Below, in pieces: positions 58,690 to 64,000 of a stretch of DNA of 64,000 nt. The position numbers and the translations under genes are program-made. Position 1 is the first letter of the stretch, and every line of letters begins with the position of its first letter. Source of the DNA: Morella rubra. Its lineage: Eukaryota > Streptophyta > Magnoliopsida > Fagales > Myricaceae. Location of the stretch: contig CM025856.1 of NCBI GenBank assembly GCA_003952965.2, positions 8,228,418 through 8,292,417 on the forward strand. Reading direction: 5' to 3'. Under the pieces are notes generated by a model. It was given only the letters and a program-made list of their open reading frames with translations, was not told where the DNA came from and did not search any database.

Positions 58690-59425
58690 CAAATTCTATG
58701 ACCGTTGGGCAACGGCTAGTTGAAATAGTCTACCAGCATGGTAAAATTATTAGATCAACCATAATTGCTAGAAACAGCTAGTTTTGATATGTAGCCTATA
58801 TAAGGACCTTCCTAAGGTCTCTAAAACATAGAGAACGACCACATTTCATTTATATAGCTTGAGAAAGATCTTAAACCTTCTTATTCATATTTCTTATATC
58901 ATTCACAAAAATTACATCTTCACATCTTGTTATTGTGAGTTAAAAGAGATAGAGCTTTCATTTTCTTATCCACTCTTTGAGAGAGTTTAATTTTTGATAT
59001 CTTCCTATTCAAAAGAAGTGATTCCTTTAGTGAGGTTGTTCACTAAAGAAGAAGCTTAGAGAGGGTATATCTCAAGCTTGGTTAGGTTGTGAGTGGTGAG
59101 CCCGAAAATCACTTGGGTTATGAGTGTTGAGCTTAGGAAAACACTTGTAAGTTTCTCTAGAACTCGAAGCTAGAGTACACTATTTGGAAGATAGTGGAAA
59201 ATCAAGGCTTGGAAAGAAGCTTGAGGGGTGTAGGCGGATTTGCCGAACCACCTAAAAATCTGTGTTTGCTTCTCTAACCCTACTTTTTTCATTTAACACT
59301 TGTGTTACTTATTGCATCAATATTTTATTAATATTTGTGCTAAATTATCCTTTACTTTGCAAACACAATTTTAGAGGGTTTAAACCGTCACCCTCCCTCT
59401 TGGGTTGCCTTAATCCTAGAAATTA
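58690..59425 (+). mobile_element. Copia-type LTR remnant
   Basis: It contains a TATATAAGG promoter-like box (about 58798), a long transcribed-leader-like stretch and the phrase GTAGGCGGATTTGCCGAACC, and ends CACCCTCCCTCTTGGGTTGC. These are hallmarks of the 3' part of Tork/Angela/SIRE-type Copia LTRs. No internal region or partner LTR was seen, and the limits are approximate. Confidence 0.5.
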
Positions 59426-59994
59426 CAGTTTGCATAGTGTCAAGGAAAACAACATCGATTTTTTGGATTGAAAATGGCGTCGTCTGTTGTTAAGTCGATG
59501 TTGTGTGCAATAAATATAACCGTTGAGACGTGGCAAATTTGTTGGCGGTAAAGTTTCACACCAAAAAATTTCACGCGGATAATGTTCGGACGTTTCATCA
59601 GTCGTCTAGATGGTTCTTGAACAGATTCAAAACTGTGAAACCAGGAATCATGGCTCATTGTGAAAACTCTCAGAAAACTCCCAAACCTCTGAAATTCTAG
59701 CCAAACTCTGTCTATTTGCTGAGAAATCATTTAGAAAGGATAGAAGGAGATTCGATCATAGATTGAAGTGATTTTGGAGCATTGGACGGTATATACAGAT
59801 AGTTTATTGATTTTTTGTCTACAATGACATCTTGGGGACGAAAGCAGGAAGGTCATTTATAGAAGTGCAAAATTTTCACAAACGTCTTTGGGAAGGAAAG
59901 CGGTTTTCGTGCGTGGTTTAGGACAATCAATACTGCGGCACCCTGGACCATCTTCTTCAGTGTCGTTCGTTGATCTGGTCTAGAGATTGGAGGA
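59426..59994. other. no gene seen
   Basis: It may be the end region of the second CACTA element. A short dyad (AACATCGATTT ... AAGTCGATGTT, 59452-59502) is present, but a CACTA terminus was not found. Confidence 0.35.
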
Positions 59995-60255
59995 GGCTAT
60001 AATAGAGATAGCGGAGATGAGGGCTAAACAGATGGAATATGAAAAGCTACTTGTCAGATGGATAGAAATGGAGTAGATGATGCGTAGCATCAGCAACATT
60101 TGGAGGAGCAGAAGCGGAAGCAACAAGAAGAGCAAGAACAGAAGCTGCAACAAATGAAAGAAAAAATGCGTGAGCAAATGATAGCACATAAGGCAACTCA
60201 CATCACATTTGATGCCCAAACGGAGATTTGGGTAGATTGTTTATTTCAGACTTGA
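59995..60255 (+). pseudogene. Gln/Glu-rich coiled-coil relic of CACTA accessory ORF
   Basis: Across one frameshift it reads EIAEMRAKQMEYEKLLV, a stop, then HLEEQKRKQQEEQEQKLQQM and THITFDAQTEIWVDCLFQT with a stop. It is related to 18236-18440. The composition suits the coiled-coil end of a CACTA second ORF. It lies on the strand opposite to the transposase at 61.5-64 kb. Confidence 0.45.
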
Positions 60256-61518
60256 TTTCTATTTTGTATTTTATTTACTATTATGATGATGATTATGAAT
60301 TATTTTGTAGACAATTATTAATTCTATTTTATAATTAATATAATTTCCTCATATCACAATTCAGATTTAAATTAATTAAATTAAATATAATAATGTCCGA
60401 ACACACAAAATAAACGTTCGCACAGTGTGACACCTCTCCTTATTTTCAACTACTTGACACATTCAAATTAGTTAATGACAATGTTTGAGATTTTCTAGTC
60501 AAAATTATTTCCTTGACAAGTCTATATGATTTTCGATATGCTTGCTAAATATTTTATTTCTCTTATTATTTGGCTAGGTATTTACATTTTGTTATGATTC
60601 TTGATAATTTGAATTTTTTTATGAGCATTTTCATTTCTTGCATTTGATATTATTTCATTTTACTTGCATTAATCAAGTACTAGAGAATTTAGTTTCATTA
60701 GAAAAATTCTCATTATTATCTTGCTTTTTAATTAGACATATTCGAAAGGTTGTAATCACAGCATATATTTATTTCATAAATAAATACCTTAATATTGACT
60801 AATTAATTTGTTTAATGATTAGATACATTAGGAATTTCTAATAACTAATTAACAACAATTAGTTAAAAGCTTGCTTAAATATTAATGCGTGAAAATTTCA
60901 TACATATTAATTAATGCGAGTAATCATAAAACTAAATATTAAGGTATAACTGTTCCATTAATCTGTTTGCTTCATTTTCTTCAAAATAAGGTACCTAATT
61001 TTTAAACTAATTAATTTGGACCATTTTGCATTTATATTTTGGTCTATAACTCTTCCATTAATCTGTTTGCTTCATTTTCTTCATCATTAAGGTATCTAAT
61101 TATTAAACAAATTAATTTGGACAATTTTAAATTTAGATTATGCACGTTTTGAAAGATATGCAAGTGTATGATTCAAATCTTTGTCAAAAGTGAACTAAGA
61201 GTTACAAGGTTATACTTTATGGTCTTGAATCTTCGCTTTTGAGTTCCTTGTATCTTCTTGATCTTCAATCTTTTTGTCTTTGGCTTTTTGATAAAAAAAG
61301 TATTTGTCTTTGAAGATGTCCATTTTGTAAACTTAATCCATTTATTGAAATCATCAAAATACCGATTGTGAACAAAAGCCAACACAAACGGTTATGGCAA
61401 AATAAAGAAATCTTTGTATTACCTAAACTACACCGTTTTAAATCCTTCGTTAACCTTGCCCACGGTTTCGCTGACTATCCAGACGGTTTACTTTGGTAGA
61501 TTGACACCGTATTCCTTT
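60256..61518. other. AT-rich DNA with a 92-bp tandem repeat
   Basis: No gene seen. Two direct copies of a unit starting TAACTSTTCCATTAATCTG lie at about 60949-61036 and 61037-61130. Confidence 0.55.
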
Positions 61519-62160
61519 TTAAAACAACATCATTTTCCCATTCTGACGAATGTTAGTACGTTCGAGCAGTACTAGTACAAGATTTATATACAAGTATAAA
61601 CTTAATTCTTCGTTTATGATCGTTCCCTGGTACGCTTCCACATTTGATGGTCCTACTGTCTCTTCACCTTCCTCCTCTCTAACAGGGGGCATATCGTATG
61701 TGTTTCTGCTTACAATTTTCTGAACTATCTTCCAGTGGCCGCCCAACTTCATATCATCTAGATAAAACACTTGACCACCTTGTGATGCTAGCACGAATGG
61801 GTCATCCTTATACCACTTCCGTGATGTGTTGATGCTAACAAACCGTCTACTTTTATTAAGACCTAAGTTTTGGGGCTCAAGTCAAACTAGTCACACTTGA
61901 ATAAATAAACTATATTCTTGCGCAGGTACCATAGTACGTAAATATTCACAAGTTGACCGTAAAAATCAACATCTTCCCCATCATGATCTTCTGGTACAAC
62001 TACCCTGCTATTTTGTGTACTGCGAAATTGGTCACGATTAACTGTGTGAAATCGAACGCCATTAACAACGCATCCAGAAAATGATAGTACATGTTGATCC
62101 GGTCCGGATGTCAATGCAAATAAATCGCTTGACATGTCGGCCAGAGATTCATTACGAATT
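61519..62160 (-). pseudogene. CACTA TNP2-type transposase, C-terminal exons
   Basis: Minus strand. One exon (about 62160-61915) reads HVLSFSGCVVNGVRFHTVNR and QNSRVVVPEDHDGEDVDFYG. The next (about 61870-61519) reads FVLASQGGQVFYLDDMKLGG and VQKIVSRNTYDMPP. This is the DUF4216 region that ends TNP2-type transposase genes. The family's QNSGV reads QNSRV here. It is the same module found twice at 16.6-17.9 kb, and probably belongs to the gene continuing at 62.5-64 kb. Confidence 0.65.
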
Positions 62161-62525
62161 ATCTGTATCTAAAATAATATAACTCGATTAGATGTTGAAG
62201 AGTTGAAATTAATTAAACAATCAATTAACTCTACATTCTATAAATGTAATAAATAGCCATTTTTTAAACCATGATGGGAATTCGGCCTCGTGCCTTCGAT
62301 CAACATCTATTTGTGACTGCTACTTGAGTTCGTGGAGGTGCTCGCTGCAAACAACTATTTGTAAAATAATGACAAGTGTAAAATATTGAATAAGAAAGTG
62401 ATTATGTGAAAAGGACAAGTACAACACTTACTTTAAATATGAGCCGCGTTCTCCACAGTTGCTTAGGACATACCTCTGTGCTTTAGTGAACTCCTTTCTA
62501 TTTAAATCTTGGCCCTTGCTTGCTC

Positions 62526-63137
62526 CTAATGGGCGACCAATATGAGCAAATACTGAAAGACGGTCCGTCTGTCCTCCTCGATCATCAACATCGGCATAAT
62601 TTCTCTCTCTCTTCGATTGAATCGCATCTCAACACCACCGAGGTACAATGAACAAAATGTCAAACACTCATTGAGCCTGTAAGCCTCTGCAATAGACCCC
62701 TTAAGTCGTGCTCTGTTCCTCACAAAAGGCTTCATCTTCCCCAAGTACCTTTCCATTGGATACATCCACTTGAACTGAACGGGGCCTACAAGTTTTAACT
62801 CCTGAGGTAAGCGGACCGCTAAATGGACCATCACAGTGAAGAATGATCAAGGGAATATGTGTTCCAACTTATAGAGAATCAAACCGATTTCGTTTTCTAA
62901 CTAGCTGATAACTTCTAATTTTATGATTCTTGAACACAAATCTTTAAAAAATAAACTCAACTCTGCCAATGTTGTACATACTTCTTCATCCAGTATCCCA
63001 TGTATCATCACCGATAATAGTCGTTGTAGCTTAAAGTGACAGTCATGGCTCTTCATACTGGTTAACTTGTATTCTTTCGTATTTACGCACTGCACTATAT
63101 TATATGCATACCCGTTAGGGAACTTCATACCCTTCAA
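62526..63137 (-). pseudogene. CACTA transposase, DUF4218 region
   Basis: Minus-strand pieces read KFPNGYAYNIVQCVNTKEYK and LTSMKSHDCHFKLQRLLSVM (63137-62901), then VGPVQFKWMYPMERYLGKMK and LNECLTFCSLYLGGVEMRFN (62834-62526). This is the DUF4218 domain following TNP2 in plant CACTA transposases. A stop and a frameshift separate the pieces. Confidence 0.7.
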
Positions 63138-64000
63138 TCATTCATAACACTTTCTCCGTTCATCTTTTGTCAGCATGAATGACGCATGATGAATTACCTC
63201 GTGCTAACCCTGAACTTGTAAATACAATTCCTTCTTTATGCCCATTAATGCCAAATCCCTCAGAGCACTAGCATTGTCCTTCATCTTCCCCTCAATATTT
63301 AGCAAAGTCCCCAACACATTATCATAAATATTCTTCTCTATGTGCATCACATTCATATTATGTCGAAGTTTTAATTCTGACCAATATGACAACTAAAAGA
63401 TAATATACTACGTTTCGTCTAACTCAACTCATTCTCTGTCCGCTTCCTTTTCTTTTGCATCTTTCTAAAAGGCAAAACAGGTACTTGCACAAGTTGCTCA
63501 AGTATCACTTCTCCAATCAACTCTTTAGGCATCGATCTAAATTCTTTATTCCCGTCAAATATGCCCACATCGTGTCTCTACTGATGTGAAGTAGGCAAAT
63601 ACCGGCGATATCCTAAAAAGCAATGTTTGCCTCCATTTTTTAGCCATAAGACGTTACTTCTGCATTACACATTGCGCAAGGTTACTTTCCATTCATACTC
63701 CATCCAGACAGATTGTTGTAGGTTAGGAAGTCATTTATTGTCCATAGCAATGTTGCGCATAAGTTGAATGAACATGACTCCGTGGCATTATACGCTTGCT
63801 CCCCATCCTCTCATAACTCCTTCAACTCCTCTATTAAGGGCTGTAAATAAACATTAGTATCATTTCCCAAACTGCTATCCCCGGGAATAAGGAGTGAGAG
63901 CATAAAAGAAGAATCCTTCATTCACTTCCACAGAGGTAGATTGTACGGGACTAAACCCCAGGCCATATACTGTATAACAAGCTCATGTGACCAAACGAGT
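63138..64000 (-). pseudogene. CACTA transposase, TNP2 region, runs off the window
   Basis: 63392-63204 reads SYWSELKLRHNMNVMHIEKN and IYDNVLGTLLNIEGKMKDNA, the TNP2 end. Further upstream in broken frames come NGGKHCFLGYRRYLPTSH, a MCN-type Cys motif and AWGLVPYN-type sequence near 63930-64000. Frames are interrupted, so it is a relic, and its 5' part lies beyond position 64000. The CACTA termini of this element were not seen. Confidence 0.7.

Noticed and set aside
1..64000. CRISPR arrays, bacterial operons, tRNA or rRNA genes
   Set aside because: No regularly spaced repeats, ribosome binding sites or recognisable RNA genes were seen. The content is that of a plant nuclear chromosome.

Overview
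The window looks like nuclear DNA from a eudicot plant, probably woody, though the species cannot be named from sequence alone. It is AT-rich and intron-containing. Three host gene families have plant-type structure: a WDR26/GID7-like WD40 gene, a xyloglucan endotransglucosylase/hydrolase (XTH) gene and a cytosolic cysteine synthase (OASTL) relic. The rest is dominated by plant transposons of the Copia, CACTA, MULE, hAT-like and LINE classes. There is one 120-base N gap. No bacterial, organellar or CRISPR features were seen.

Layout. 1-7.4 kb holds LINE debris, a TIR-bounded hAT-like element with a second hAT-like element nested in it, a broken WDR26 exon copy and a long AT-centred foldback. 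7.8-10.5 kb (minus) holds an intact-looking four-exon LisH/CTLH/WD40 gene (525 aa). 11-14 kb is mostly empty apart from a small exon relic. 14.4-19.2 kb holds a Copia gag relic followed by a degenerate CACTA element. 19.7-21.5 kb holds an intact-looking three-exon XTH gene (295 aa, minus). 22.3-39.0 kb is a cysteine synthase gene split by two LTR retrotransposons. Element A (TSD TAGGT) sits on an exon/intron junction and element B (TSD GTTTT) sits inside a later exon. A 3.3-kb tandem duplication made after both insertions spans parts of A, the gene and B. 39.6-55.99 kb holds a repeat array and two near-identical copies of a decayed MULE transposase gene either side of the N gap. A GRF-zinc-finger gene and a MULE-type terminal repeat follow. 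55.99-57.8 kb is a second copy of the XTH segment with a 1-bp deletion in exon 2, so it is probably a pseudogene. 58-64 kb holds an LTR remnant, then a second CACTA element whose transposase runs off the right edge.

Only the WDR26-like gene and the first XTH gene look functional. The first should be a subunit of a GID/CTLH-type ubiquitin ligase. The second should be a secreted wall enzyme that cuts and rejoins xyloglucan. I found no convincing new multi-gene system. The value of the window is a readable history: a host gene broken by ordered insertions, local duplications with filler DNA, a segmentally duplicated XTH gene in which one copy died, and a MULE that may carry a GRF-finger gene.
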